DNA from: Paenibacillus_E qinlingensis_A
Lineage (GTDB): Bacteria; Bacillota; Bacilli; Paenibacillales; NBRC-103111
Length of the DNA stretch: 64,000 bases
Direction of reading: 5' to 3'
NCBI RefSeq assembly: GCF_031455095.1
Contig: NZ_JAVDSB010000001.1
Span: 992,001-1,056,000 of the forward strand
The notes beneath the pieces are model-generated. The model was not told the origin of the DNA. It saw only the letters and a program-made list of their open reading frames with translations, and did not search any database. Positions 8,377 to 17,122 of this stretch are shown here, one piece after another. A program made the translations under genes and the position numbers. Each line of letters begins with the position of its first letter. Positions within the stretch are counted from its first letter, which is position 1.

Positions 8377-9207
8377 GTGGATTTGGTTACGATGAAACAA
8401 CGAATAGGCAAGCAGTTTCCATACTTATACCGGCTCCGAGTTAAACAGCTGATTCTCAAAAGACACATGATGAATTGGAACCCGAGAATCACATTTGTAT
8501 CCGGCAGCAGTTCTCAGAGGCTTACTTATACACTGAAGAAGCATAAATCGATTTTACGTCGTGTTCTCGGGTATACGGATCCTATTTTACAAGAAAATAA
8601 AATCGTGAATTTGAAAATCGCATTGAAGCACGTAGATGGGGTAGTGATACATCCTGGGGAAACGTTCTCTTTCTGGAAGCTTATCGGTGTGACTAGCAAG
8701 GAGAAAGGCTATATTGAAGGCCTTATGCTGTCATATGGCGAGGTGCGTGTAGGAACCGGGGGAGGGCTTTGTCAGTTAGCTAATATGCTGTATTGGTTAG
8801 CCTTACATACGCCGCTGGATATTAAGGAGAGACACCATCATAGCTTTGATCTATTCCCGGATGATCGTAGGGTAATTCCATTTGGGACGGGGACGAGTGT
8901 GTTCTATAACTACCTGGATTTGCAATTTTATAATCCTACTCCTTACCGATTTCAATTTCATCTTCGTGTATCGGAAGAGTACTTAGAAGGTGCAATATAC
9001 AGCGATTCGGAGCTGACTTTTAGCTATCGAGTGAAAGAGAAAAATCATGAGTTCTATCAAAAAGATAATAAATGGTACAGAGGCAATGAAATTTGGCGGC
9101 AAAAGATAAACAAACAAGATGACTCTCTTGTGGATGAAGCGTTGGTTAATGTGAATCATTCTGAGGTCAAATATATGAAATCCAATGAGTCACAGGAGAC
9201 AGAATGA
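8377..9207 (+). CDS. VanW family protein
   Basis: The core motif block is clear: HPGETFSFW around residue 89, GTGGGLCQLANMLYW near 127-141, and ERHHHSFD plus a DLQFYNPTPY strand after it, all characteristic of the VanW domain. Biochemical function of VanW is not established; it was first noted in some vancomycin-resistance clusters, but most members are unrelated to resistance and none of the resistance genes are here. No signal peptide is visible. The GTG start at 8377 has AAGGAT upstream; ATG 8392 is an alternative. Its stop overlaps the next start (ATGA), so the two proteins are made together. Confidence 0.85.
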   Translation: MDLVTMKQRIGKQFPYLYRLRVKQLILKRHMMNWNPRITFVSGSSSQRLTYTLKKHKSILRRVLGYTDPILQENKIVNLKIALKHVDGVVIHPGETFSFWKLIGVTSKEKGYIEGLMLSYGEVRVGTGGGLCQLANMLYWLALHTPLDIKERHHHSFDLFPDDRRVIPFGTGTSVFYNYLDLQFYNPTPYRFQFHLRVSEEYLEGAIYSDSELTFSYRVKEKNHEFYQKDNKWYRGNEIWRQKINKQDDSLVDEALVNVNHSEVKYMKSNESQETE

Positions 9208-9989
9208 AGAGCGAACATGTGAAGGATTTTCTCCTATTCGGTTGGAAGCAAGCGTTATGCTGTATTTTTCCGGTTGTCATATTTTTGACATTGGCGGTAT
9301 CCAAAGTTCTAACGTTACCATTCTTGCATCGCTATGATTTCATTTTACTCGTATGCATTCTTGCTCAAATTGTCTTAGTTTGGATGAAGCTGGAAAGTGT
9401 GGATGAACTCAAGGTTATCACGGTGTTTCACATTATTGGACTCGGGCTCGAGTTATATAAAGTGCACATGGGCTCGTGGTCTTATCCGGAGGAAGGCTGG
9501 ACCAAAATAGGGGGAGTTCCCCTGTACAGCGGCTTCATGTACGCCAGTGTCTCCAGTTATGTGTGTCAGGCTTGGAAACGATTTGATTTGCATCTGATCC
9601 ATTGGCCTCGAACATCGTTTGCCATTATTTTGTCGGTAAGTATCTATACCAATTTTTTCACTCATCATTTTGCCTATGATATTCGATGGGTTCTCATAGC
9701 CTTAATCGTGATTCTGTTTTACAAATCGCATATTCGTTTTACGGTAATAACCAAAACGTATCGCATGCACACAATCCTTTCGTTTATGTTAGTCGCTTTT
9801 TTTATTTGGCTAGCTGAAAATATTTCGACTTTTCTTGGTGCTTGGCGTTATCCAGATCAAGAAATTTCTTGGCGAATTGTCCATTGGGGTAAAATTAGCT
9901 CCTGGTTTATGCTGGTAATTATTACGATCATTATTGTGGCGGAGTTGAAGCGGATTAAATATCCAGAGCAAGTTAAAGGTACGAAGTAG
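9204..9989 (+). CDS. DUF817 integral membrane protein
   Basis: 261 residues with about eight hydrophobic segments and conserved polar/aromatic loops (ELYKVHMGSWSYPE near 83-96, TNFFTHHFAYDIRW near 149-162, FLGAWRYPDQ near 209-218), the pattern of the DUF817 family (B. subtilis YoaT is a member). Function unknown. Paired Trp-Tyr-Pro motifs after helices suggest an internal duplication (GSWSYPEEGW and GAWRYPDQEI). Translation is coupled to the VanW-like gene by a 4-base overlap. A terminator follows directly. Confidence 0.82.
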   Translation: MKSEHVKDFLLFGWKQALCCIFPVVIFLTLAVSKVLTLPFLHRYDFILLVCILAQIVLVWMKLESVDELKVITVFHIIGLGLELYKVHMGSWSYPEEGWTKIGGVPLYSGFMYASVSSYVCQAWKRFDLHLIHWPRTSFAIILSVSIYTNFFTHHFAYDIRWVLIALIVILFYKSHIRFTVITKTYRMHTILSFMLVAFFIWLAENISTFLGAWRYPDQEISWRIVHWGKISSWFMLVIITIIIVAELKRIKYPEQVKGTK

Positions 9990-10005
9990 CCTGTGATTCA
10001 AAAGA

Positions 10006-10040
10006 AAGAAGACCCCAGAGCAGCTCTGAGGGTCTTCTTG
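10006..10040. terminator. Bidirectional terminator between DUF817 gene and sbp
   Basis: GAAGACCC and GGGTCTTC arms with an inner CAGAG/CTCTG stem. T-rich tails are present on both sides, so it can stop the plus-strand DUF817 unit and the minus-strand sulfate operon that converge here. Confidence 0.8.
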
Positions 10041-10056
10041 TATTGCAATTCATAGA

Positions 10057-11160
10057 TTACTTAGCTCCGCCTTCAGCGAGAATAGTTTCCCAAATTGCGC
10101 CTTTACCGTAAAGTTCTTTGTTTACTTTATCCCAACCGCCAAGGTATTCGATATTGAATAGTCCAGCTGGTGTTGTGTAATTTTTCTCATATTGCTTAGC
10201 TACTTCTGGAAGAACTGAACGGAAACCTTTATCAGCAAAAACTTTTTGAGCATCAGCAGAGAAGAGGTAGTTATAGAACGCTTGAACAGCTTCGCGGTTA
10301 CCGTGCTTATCTACATATTTATCAATAATAGCAACTGGATTCTCAATGGAAGTTGTGTATTGTGGAACCACTTCTACATATTTTTTGCCAGTTTGGATAC
10401 GAGCAATAAGCTCATTCTCATAAGTAATGATCGCGTCGCCAACACCTTTATCGAAAGTAGTTAGAGAATCAGCGCCACTCTTATCGAGAACTTTAATGTT
10501 TTTGTAGATTTTAGCTACAAGATCTTTCGCTACGGCAGGATCCTGTTTACCAGCCGCTTCGGAGATTTTGAGACCAGCTCCATAAACCGCATTAATGTCC
10601 CATTTCGCACCGCCAGATGTGCTAGGGTTCGGGATCAGAACTTCAACGCCTGGCTTTGTCAAATCAGACCAATCCTTAATTCCTTTAGGATTCCCTTCAC
10701 GAACACCAATAGCAGCGATAGACGTTGTGACGAAACCTTTTTGCGGTGTGTTTTTCCAGTCATGTGTGATTAGACCTTTTTCCACGATTTTTTGAATATC
10801 GCCTTCGAGAGAGAGAGGAGCGATGTCCGCTTCAAAGCCTTGAATGATAGCTGTTGCTTGTGAGCCAGAAGCGACATAGGATTCTTGGAATTCAACGGTC
10901 GTACCTGTTTTCTTTTTATAATCTTCTTTAAATTTAGGCAGGATCACTTCAAAAGAATCTTTTAGGATGGAGTAGGCTCCGATTGTGATGGTAACTTTAC
11001 CGCCTTCGGTTTTGGGTGCTGAACTTGCAGCGGTCGTTGCAGCGGCCGTCGGAGCGCTTGAGCTGGCCGGTTTCGTTGTGCCTGATCCGCAAGCTGTCAG
11101 GGTAATACTTGCTGTGAATAAGGCTGCAGTAACGAGTCCAAGAGATTTAAATTTTTTCAT
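10057..11160 (-). CDS. sbp: Sulfate ABC transporter substrate-binding lipoprotein
   Basis: Captures sulfate (or thiosulfate) outside the membrane for the CysTWA transporter. A lipoprotein signal with LTAC lipobox leads a mature part with an Ala/Ser/Thr-rich spacer, then a type II periplasmic-binding fold: IGAYSILKDSFEVILPKF, FQESYVASGSQATAI, LIPNPSTSGGAKW and AIITYENELI are the sulfate-binding-family motifs. Length (367) is normal. The start at 11160 is chosen over TTG 11169 because GGGGAG lies 9 bases before it. It is the last gene of a four-gene operon, 44 bases after cysA; in many relatives the binding protein comes first. Confidence 0.93.
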   Translation of the reverse strand: MKKFKSLGLVTAALFTASITLTACGSGTTKPASSSAPTAAATTAASSAPKTEGGKVTITIGAYSILKDSFEVILPKFKEDYKKKTGTTVEFQESYVASGSQATAIIQGFEADIAPLSLEGDIQKIVEKGLITHDWKNTPQKGFVTTSIAAIGVREGNPKGIKDWSDLTKPGVEVLIPNPSTSGGAKWDINAVYGAGLKISEAAGKQDPAVAKDLVAKIYKNIKVLDKSGADSLTTFDKGVGDAIITYENELIARIQTGKKYVEVVPQYTTSIENPVAIIDKYVDKHGNREAVQAFYNYLFSADAQKVFADKGFRSVLPEVAKQYEKNYTTPAGLFNIEYLGGWDKVNKELYGKGAIWETILAEGGAK

Positions 11161-11204
11161 GGTTAACAACTCCCCTTCTTGTCTAAAGATTATTTTTTCA
11201 AAAA

Positions 11205-12290
11205 TTATATGAAGACAGGCTGTGGATCTTGTTTCGCCTGATTATCAATCCAGGTTGTACCTGATTGGGTGAATACAGAAATCTGATGGATCAGGATGTT
11301 GACTTCATCGCCAACTTGATAGATACGATCTTTCACGGGCTGATAAGCGAAAAGCTTAAATTGACCGGTATCCATTTCCAAATACCAGGAATCTCCGCGG
11401 AAGTGAACATGTGTTACTTTACCTTTTTCGCCAGCCGTCGCCAGATGACTGACGTTGTGTGGACGAACTTCGATATTCTCAGGTCGAATAAGTACATTCA
11501 CATCAGGATACCATTTGCCATCTTGTTGAAGATCAGCAAGAGTTGGGAATCCGACAAGCGGCGAATAGGAGGATAGCACATTGGACTCACCAATAAAGGA
11601 AGCGGCGAAAGGGGAAGCGGGTTTCGTGTAAATTTCCCATGGACTTCCTTGCTGTTCGATTTTTCCGCCTTGGACCAAAATGATTTCATCTGCGACTTCG
11701 ATCGCCTCATCCTGATCATGCGTAACGAAAAGCGTCGTGACTTTAAATTCGCTGATGAGATTTCGCAGCCAGACACGAAGTTCTTTACGAATCTTGGCGT
11801 CAATCGCGGCGAATGGTTCGTCGAGAAGGAGCAGCCGCGGTTCGGGTGCTAATGCTCTAGCGAATGCTACCCGTTGGCGTTGGCCGCCAGACAGTTGGTG
11901 TGGATATTTGCGCTCATGACCGGCAAGACCCATTAAATTCAACAGGTAAGAAACACGATCTTGAATCTCTGTCTTCGATTTCTTAAGCACTTTGAGCCCA
12001 TAAGCGACGTTATCAAATACAGTCATATGCTTGAAGAGCGCATAGCTTTGAAATACGAAGCCAATGCCTCGTTCCTGAACAGGGAGATGCGTAGCCAGCT
12101 TGCCATCGAAATAAATGTCGCCGCCAGTTGGACTTTCAAGTCCTGACAACATCCGCAGGATGGAGGTTTTACCGCCACCGCTCGGTCCAATCAATCCAAC
12201 AAGATGCCCTTCTTGTATTTTGAAATTAACATCTTTGATGGCATGAAATTCACCGTAATGTTTATTTAAGTTGGTCACTTCAATGTGCAT
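11205..12290 (-). CDS. cysA: Sulfate ABC transporter ATPase CysA
   Basis: ATP hydrolysing subunit of sulfate import. Walker A GPSGGGKT, ABC signature LSGGQRQRVAFARAL, Walker B LLLLDEPFAAID and the switch histidine (FVTHDQ) are all intact. Residues after about 240 form the TOBE-type regulatory tail (VLIRPENIEVR) usual for CysA. The start at 12290 is set by GGAGGAGG just upstream; the longer frame from 12308 would place that ribosome site inside the coding region. It overlaps the 3' end of cysW by 11 bases, so translation is coupled. Confidence 0.93.
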   Translation of the reverse strand: MHIEVTNLNKHYGEFHAIKDVNFKIQEGHLVGLIGPSGGGKTSILRMLSGLESPTGGDIYFDGKLATHLPVQERGIGFVFQSYALFKHMTVFDNVAYGLKVLKKSKTEIQDRVSYLLNLMGLAGHERKYPHQLSGGQRQRVAFARALAPEPRLLLLDEPFAAIDAKIRKELRVWLRNLISEFKVTTLFVTHDQDEAIEVADEIILVQGGKIEQQGSPWEIYTKPASPFAASFIGESNVLSSYSPLVGFPTLADLQQDGKWYPDVNVLIRPENIEVRPHNVSHLATAGEKGKVTHVHFRGDSWYLEMDTGQFKLFAYQPVKDRIYQVGDEVNILIHQISVFTQSGTTWIDNQAKQDPQPVFI

Positions 12291-13110
12291 GTGGGGATCC
12301 TCCTCCATGAGTTCTCGTTGCTTCGCTTCTGCGCTTCAACCACTCTAACGCTAACAAAATTGTGATGGATATGAGTCCTAATACGAAAGCTACACTATTA
12401 GCAGCAACGAGCTGGAACTGCTCAGCATCTTGATATACGAGTGTTGTAGCTGTTTGTGTTTGATTAATGATGTTGCCTGAGACAACGAGAATGGATCCGA
12501 ATTCACCAAGTGAACGAGCGATGGTCAAAATCAACCCATAAACGACACCCCATCGAATACTCGGCCATGTGACTTGGAAGAACGTGCGCAGTGGTCCTGC
12601 ACCTAAAGTTGCCGAAGCTTCTTCGGACTGAGTTCCGATCTCTTCCAGTAAAGGTACGACTTCACGTACCATGAGAGGAAAAGTGATGAACATGGTCGCA
12701 ATCACCATACCTGGAATCGCATAAACAATTTTCATGTTATGGTCTTCAAGGAATGTACCTAATGCTGTGTTTGGACCGAAGATTAAAATAACCATTAAAC
12801 CTACAATGATAGGCGATACAGCAAACGGCAGATCGATTAGAGCATTAATGATTGGTTTCAACCAACGTGAAATCCATGATCCTCTAACAATTTCTAAAGA
12901 AATATAAATGCCAATGATTGCGTTAAGGATAGTTACAATGGCCACAATGATGGCGGATATCTTCAGTGCGTGAATTGCTTCAGTGCGTGTAAGTGCATCT
13001 AGGAAAGCGCGTGGACCATCTTCAAATGCACCAAATGTTATCCCTAAGAAAGGCAATATGATTAGTAGGAATATAACTAAAAAAGAAATACCGATCAGTA
13101 ATCTTCTCAT
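12280..13110 (-). CDS. cysW: Sulfate ABC transporter permease CysW
   Basis: One of two membrane subunits of the sulfate importer. Six membrane segments and the EAA loop (EEASATLGAGPLRTFFQVTWP) are present, the latter docking on CysA. The start at 13110 is chosen because AAAGGGG precedes it and because it overlaps the cysT stop as ATGA; the open frame reaches back to 13152 without a ribosome site. The C-terminus is short, basic and histidine-containing (THGGGSPHAH), and its codons double as the ribosome site of cysA. Confidence 0.92.
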   Translation of the reverse strand: MRRLLIGISFLVIFLLIILPFLGITFGAFEDGPRAFLDALTRTEAIHALKISAIIVAIVTILNAIIGIYISLEIVRGSWISRWLKPIINALIDLPFAVSPIIVGLMVILIFGPNTALGTFLEDHNMKIVYAIPGMVIATMFITFPLMVREVVPLLEEIGTQSEEASATLGAGPLRTFFQVTWPSIRWGVVYGLILTIARSLGEFGSILVVSGNIINQTQTATTLVYQDAEQFQLVAANSVAFVLGLISITILLALEWLKRRSEATRTHGGGSPHAH

Positions 13111-13913
13111 GCTATTCGCCCCTTTCCGCGTGTCCCGATATGGACTGCCCATAGAATCAGGACGGAAAGTGTGAGGAGGACTAGCGAGATAGCAGCTGCA
13201 CCTTCTGGATTGTAGTTCTGCGTTTCACCATATATATAGACCGATGCCACCATTGTTTTCCCGGGTAAATTACCTGAGATTAAAGCAATGGCACCAAATT
13301 CTGCAAGTGATCGAGAAAAAGCGAGCATGCTGCCAGCAATCGTACCAGGTAATAGCGCTGGTAATACGATGCGATAAAACGTATAGAACTTGTTTGCTCC
13401 TAGTGTAAAGCTTGCTTGTTCTTCTGCTGGATCAATCTGCTCCAATAGCGGTTGAACCGTTCGAACCACGAAGGGAAAAGTAACGAAGATGAGACCGATC
13501 ACAATGGCTGTTTGATTATAGAGAAGTTTAATCCCTACTGAGTCTAGCCAAGATCCTAGTGGACTTTGTGGACCTAGTAACGTTAGAAACATTAATCCAG
13601 CAACGGAGGTTGGGAGTGCGAAAGGGAGGTCTACCATGCTGTTCAAGATACTCTGTCCTCGGAAACGATATCTGACAAGTACATAGGCGATAATCGTTCC
13701 TATTATTGCTTGGATGACTGTTGCTATAATGCTGAGCTTAACTGTTAATACAATTGACTTCCATGCTAAAGGTCCTGTGACTTCTTTCCAAAATGGCTCC
13801 CATCCTAATGAAAATCCTTTAACATAGATGGTGGCAATAGGGATTAGAAGAAACACAATTAAGTAGCCTATAAGCACGGATCGAACCGTCGCCTTGAAAA
13901 CCTTGTTCTGCAT
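13107..13913 (-). CDS. cysT: Sulfate ABC transporter permease CysT
   Basis: First gene of the operon and partner permease of CysW. Six hydrophobic segments and the EAA loop (EEQASFTLGANKFYTFYRIVLP) are visible; IDLPFALPTSVAGL-type and SLAEFGAIALISGN motifs are typical of CysT/CysU. ATG at 13913 has AGGTGG six bases before it; the frame extends to 13940 without a better site. The proposed promoter ends about 50 bases upstream, leaving a short leader with no room for a SAM riboswitch. Confidence 0.92.
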   Translation of the reverse strand: MQNKVFKATVRSVLIGYLIVFLLIPIATIYVKGFSLGWEPFWKEVTGPLAWKSIVLTVKLSIIATVIQAIIGTIIAYVLVRYRFRGQSILNSMVDLPFALPTSVAGLMFLTLLGPQSPLGSWLDSVGIKLLYNQTAIVIGLIFVTFPFVVRTVQPLLEQIDPAEEQASFTLGANKFYTFYRIVLPALLPGTIAGSMLAFSRSLAEFGAIALISGNLPGKTMVASVYIYGETQNYNPEGAAAISLVLLTLSVLILWAVHIGTRGKGRIA

Positions 13914-13940
13914 GGAACACCACCTATCCTCATAAAACAT

Positions 13941-13997
13941 ACCAACTTACTTGGTTTTATTAAAATGACTATAACAGCGGTAGGATTATTCTGTCAA
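13941..13997 (-). promoter_or_regulatory. cysT operon promoter with inverted-repeat operator
   Basis: On the minus strand, TTGACA (13997-13992) and TATAGT (13973-13968) are separated by 18 bases. Just downstream of the expected start is ACCAAGTAAGTTGGT (13955-13941), a perfect 5-bp inverted repeat with a 5-base centre, well placed for a repressor. It does not obviously match the CymR consensus I know. Confidence 0.65.
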
Positions 13998-14156
13998 TAA
14001 CTAATTTAGGAAAAAATAAGTGAGGTCAAGTTTTTATGCCATATATAGTAGTAAGAAAAAATAATAAAAAAGTGAAACATAAATTTCTCCTACTTTAGGA
14101 ATGATAAAGGAACAAGGTGTATTTATAAATGCTTGGATAATTATGTGAATTGAGCA

Positions 14157-14185
14157 TTGACACCAATATTTTGCCATGCTAAGAT
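14157..14185 (+). promoter_or_regulatory. Promoter of hydrolase-yezD unit
   Basis: TTGACA (14157-14162), 17-base spacer, TAAGAT (14180-14185), about 65 bases before the start codon at 14252. It faces away from the cysT promoter, making the 338-base spacer 13914-14251 a divergent control region. Nothing else in that spacer looks like a gene. Confidence 0.65.
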
Positions 14186-14251
14186 ATGTTTACATTCTAA
14201 TTCCGAGTAAATTTATAAGAATAATATGAGTAAAGAAAGGGAGTTACCAGC

Positions 14252-15082
14252 ATGGAGCATGCCATCACGATTCAAAGCGAAGATGTCGAATTAGCCGCAA
14301 CATTACATTACCCTACACAGCAACACACAGCGGTTAAAGCCGATTGTCAGCGTTGGCCCTTAATTATCATTTGTCACGGATTTATTGGGAGTCGAATCGG
14401 TGTGGACCGGCTTTTTGTTAAGGCAGCTCGTTCTTTTAGTGCGCAAGGTTATCTAGTTCTTCGTTTTGATTACGGCGGATGTGGTGAAAGCACTGGGGAT
14501 TATGGCGCAGGTGGCCTAGATGTCCTCATTGAGCAGACTCGCCGAGTCATTGATTATGGTGTTTCCATAGATTGTGTAGATCTGAGTCGAGTTATTCTAC
14601 TTGGACATAGCTTAGGTGGAGCCGCGGCAGTTCTAACGGCAGCGAAGGATCATCGTGTTAAAACCTTAGTTCTATGGTCAGCTGTTGCACATCCACACAA
14701 CGATATTATGCGAATCGTCGGCAAAAACGAATATGAGAAGCTGCCTTTGGGTGGTTCGATCGATCATCATGGATATAAACTAACAAGTCGATTCTTCGAA
14801 TCTTTATCTCAGCATCAACCTTTTGAGCAATTACGTAAGTTTAGTGGCGATGTTTTTGTTGTCCATGGCACTGCTGATGAAACGATACCCGTTGATTATG
14901 CGCCTTTATATCAAAAGATGTTTTGGCTGCGTCAAGAAGGTCAATGCGACTTGGATCTCGTGTATCAAGCAAATCATACGTACTCGACGACACCCTCAAC
15001 GACAGAATTGCTACAGAAAACAGGAGATTGGCTGAATTATATGTATAAACGAAACAATGAGTGGAATGATTGGACAATTTAA
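14252..15082 (+). CDS. Alpha/beta hydrolase (S33-like)
   Basis: A 276-residue cytoplasmic alpha/beta hydrolase: oxyanion region ICHGFIGSRIGVDR, strand/turn LRFDYGGCGES, nucleophile elbow GHSLGG (Ser about 123), acid region VVHGTADETIP and a late histidine in YQANHTY. This is the order of a complete catalytic triad. Related proteins are esterases or peptidase-like hydrolases. It lies divergent from the sulfate transporter and 20 bases before yezD, so a role with sulfur compounds is possible but only inferred. The ribosome site is AAAGGGAG. Confidence 0.85.
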   Translation: MEHAITIQSEDVELAATLHYPTQQHTAVKADCQRWPLIIICHGFIGSRIGVDRLFVKAARSFSAQGYLVLRFDYGGCGESTGDYGAGGLDVLIEQTRRVIDYGVSIDCVDLSRVILLGHSLGGAAAVLTAAKDHRVKTLVLWSAVAHPHNDIMRIVGKNEYEKLPLGGSIDHHGYKLTSRFFESLSQHQPFEQLRKFSGDVFVVHGTADETIPVDYAPLYQKMFWLRQEGQCDLDLVYQANHTYSTTPSTTELLQKTGDWLNYMYKRNNEWNDWTI

Positions 15083-15102
15083 ATTGACTTGGAGGCATGG
15101 GG

Positions 15103-15318
15103 ATGGCGAAACCACTGGAGCTGGATGAAATATGGGTAGAGCGAATTAAGCAAATATTAGAAGGTTTAGAATACGGATCTGTGCAAATTGTTGTCCACGA
15201 TGGCAAGATTACACAGATCGACAAAACGGAACGAAAAAGGTTTGAAACACCGGCAAGCTCGCAGTCTCAAACGCCTTTGCAGGCTGTGAAATCGAACAAA
15301 CAAAAGAGTAAAGTTTAA
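15103..15318 (+). CDS. yezD: YezD family small protein (DUF2292)
   Basis: A 71-residue protein whose core (WVERIKQILEGLEYGSVQIVVHDGKITQIDKTERKRF) is the full DUF2292/YezD domain; a polar Ser/Gln/Lys tail follows. YezD-type genes commonly sit beside sulfate/sulfonate uptake genes, which fits the adjacent cys operon. Its biochemical role is not known. ATG 15103 is preferred to ATG 15097 because GGAGG (15091-15095) leaves only one base before the latter. Confidence 0.85.
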   Translation: MAKPLELDEIWVERIKQILEGLEYGSVQIVVHDGKITQIDKTERKRFETPASSQSQTPLQAVKSNKQKSKV

Positions 15319-15341
15319 TTTCATATCGCACTTATTCAGGT

Positions 15342-15372
15342 GGCCCTCATTCCTTCGGAATGGGGGCTGTTA
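15342..15372 (+). terminator. Hairpin after yezD
   Basis: GCCCTCATTCC pairs with GGAATGGGGGC (one G-U) around a tight TTC loop. The following bases are only moderately T-rich, so it may be a weak terminator. Confidence 0.55.
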
Positions 15373-15431
15373 TCATTCCTAAGAAAGCGTATACTAAAGA
15401 GGGAGAACAGCGGATTTGGAAGGAGAATCTT

Positions 15432-16415
15432 ATGCGTAAAGGGCACTTTATTTGGGAAGATGCGCAGGGAAACAAGCACTATGTGTACGAGTGGCTTCCT
15501 TCGGCAGATGTGGTTATAAAGGGGTTTGTGCAAATTGCCCATGGAATGGCAGAAACGGCTGCCAGATATGAACGCTTAGCTGTAGTGTTAACACAGAATG
15601 GCTACGCCGTTTATGCAAATGATCACTTGGGTCATGGACAAACGGCAGGCTCTCTCGATGCTGTTGGCAAGTTTGGCAAGGACAGCTTCCATACTATGGC
15701 TGATATCATGGGGCAAATTACGATGCAGATTCGGAATCGCTATGAATATAACAGCGAGTTACCTATACAGGAACATAAACGAGATCACCTGCCACTTTTT
15801 ATTCTAGGGCACAGTATGGGGTCATTTTTAACCCAGTATTATATGGTGTCCTATATGGAGCGCTATCCGGCTCACGTGCAGGGGATTATGTTGTCGGGCT
15901 CAAATGGAAAAGAAGGCCCAGCGCTTCATGCAGGGATTGCGATTGCGACTGTTGAAGCAGCGATTCGCGGGGATCATTTTAGAAGCTTAATGCTGACTGC
16001 GCTGTCTTTCGGAAACTTTAACGCTAGATTCAAGCCGAATCGTACGGCCTTTGATTGGTTGAGTCGAGATGAAGATGAAGTTGATGCTTATATGAAGGAC
16101 CCTTATTGCGGCGGTATCTTCACTTCTGGTTATTTCAGAGATTTCTTTAAAGGTCTGAAAGAAATTCATCAACCGCAGCATGTCAATCGTATTCGTAAGG
16201 ATGTTCCTATCTATATTTTTTCAGGGGAGGAAGACCCGGTTGGTGGGCAGGGAAAAGGTGTGCGCAGACTCATTCGCGGCTACGAGAAGCTTGGGATTCA
16301 AGATATCAGCTATAAGCTGTACCCAGGTGGAAGACATGAGATGTTGAATGAAATCAACCGCGATGAGGTGATGCGGGACATTGTTGCGAGGTTGGATAGT
16401 TGGATGGCCAAATAG
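15432..16415 (+). CDS. Alpha/beta hydrolase, monoacylglycerol-lipase-like
   Basis: 327 residues. QIAHGMAETAARYERLA, YANDHLGHGQTAG and nucleophile elbow GHSMGS (with the lid-containing region after it) match the lysophospholipase/monoglyceride lipase group of the S33 hydrolases. A late GEEDPVGG (acid) and GGRHEMLNE (His) complete the triad. ATG 15432 is chosen because AAGGAG sits 8 bases before it; the open frame from 15360 crosses the upstream hairpin and is not translated. Likely releases fatty acids or lysolipids from membrane lipids; the true substrate is unknown. Confidence 0.85.
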   Translation: MRKGHFIWEDAQGNKHYVYEWLPSADVVIKGFVQIAHGMAETAARYERLAVVLTQNGYAVYANDHLGHGQTAGSLDAVGKFGKDSFHTMADIMGQITMQIRNRYEYNSELPIQEHKRDHLPLFILGHSMGSFLTQYYMVSYMERYPAHVQGIMLSGSNGKEGPALHAGIAIATVEAAIRGDHFRSLMLTALSFGNFNARFKPNRTAFDWLSRDEDEVDAYMKDPYCGGIFTSGYFRDFFKGLKEIHQPQHVNRIRKDVPIYIFSGEEDPVGGQGKGVRRLIRGYEKLGIQDISYKLYPGGRHEMLNEINRDEVMRDIVARLDSWMAK

Positions 16416-16453
16416 GTCTAAGCATGAATGTGTTATATACAATAAAATGGTGA

Positions 16454-16505
16454 GAAGCTGTTCCGATTTTTGGCCGAAACTAGCCAGTTCGGAGCAGCTT
16501 CTTTT
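16454..16505. terminator. Bidirectional terminator
   Basis: GAAGCTGTTCCGA pairs with TCGGAGCAGCTTC (one wobble) around a long loop, with T-run on the plus side and A-rich DNA on the other side that serves the minus strand. It separates the converging hydrolase (plus) and SnoaL-like gene (minus). Confidence 0.8.
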
Positions 16506-16511
16506 GCATGC

Positions 16512-16940
16512 TTATAACGATGCATTTTGCTCAAGTTGTCTGCGAATGCCTTCGCGATCGATTTGAATCCAGTATTCTACGATTCTTTCATTCTCAACAC
16601 GATAAACGGCGCTAGCGATTTCGATAATCGTGTGGCCAGTTGGTGCGTAGCCATCAACCTCTCCGATATGCGTACCGGTCTGCTTCCACCGCACATAGAC
16701 ATGATTCTCTTGAGCGAGAAGTTCCTGGACTTCTAATTGAAAAGCGCCATAAGCGGCGAGCATCTCACGCACATGATCCGCATAATTCGCTGGTGTTCGA
16801 TGAACTGTCGTTTCATTTTCGGCGGTCATTTGATGAGCTAGCACTTGTTCAGCCATGAGGTCATGAGCGGCATCGGGCTGCTTGCCAGAACGAACGAGTT
16901 GGAAGAACTGTTGGACGAGATCTTTTGGGGATATTGGCAT
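16512..16940 (-). CDS. SnoaL-like / ester cyclase family protein
   Basis: A 142-residue single cystatin-like domain: N-terminal helices with VQQFFQLVRSGKQPDAAHDLM, a strand with VHRTPANYADHVREML, and C-terminal VRWKQTGTHIGEV / GHTIIEIASAVYRVENERIVEYWIQIDREG. This is the SnoaL-like polyketide-cyclase/NTF2 fold. No polyketide genes are near, so the enzymatic role is open. The start at 16940 has AAGGAG nine bases before it; the longer frame to 16958 lacks a site. Confidence 0.8.
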   Translation of the reverse strand: MPISPKDLVQQFFQLVRSGKQPDAAHDLMAEQVLAHQMTAENETTVHRTPANYADHVREMLAAYGAFQLEVQELLAQENHVYVRWKQTGTHIGEVDGYAPTGHTIIEIASAVYRVENERIVEYWIQIDREGIRRQLEQNASL

Positions 16941-17122
16941 CTGTGTTGGCTCCTTCATCTAGCATGGAATAGTGATAAGTATTGAAAGTATAGGGGAATG
17001 TTGAACGAAGTACAAGTGGCAGATCTGTTTTGCTAGGGTTGAAACATTTAGGGAAACATGCACGTTTATGAAATAGGTAAGTAACTAATGTTGTATGTGG
17101 GATAAAAAAGGAAGGGGAAGTC

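Noticed and set aside
8377..9207. Vancomycin resistance locus
   Set aside because: VanW alone is common and unrelated; no vanH, vanA, vanX or VanRS genes are near.
13914..14000. SAM (S-box) riboswitch before the sulfate operon
   Set aside because: The predicted start site leaves only about 50 bases of leader, and no S-box core helices are visible.
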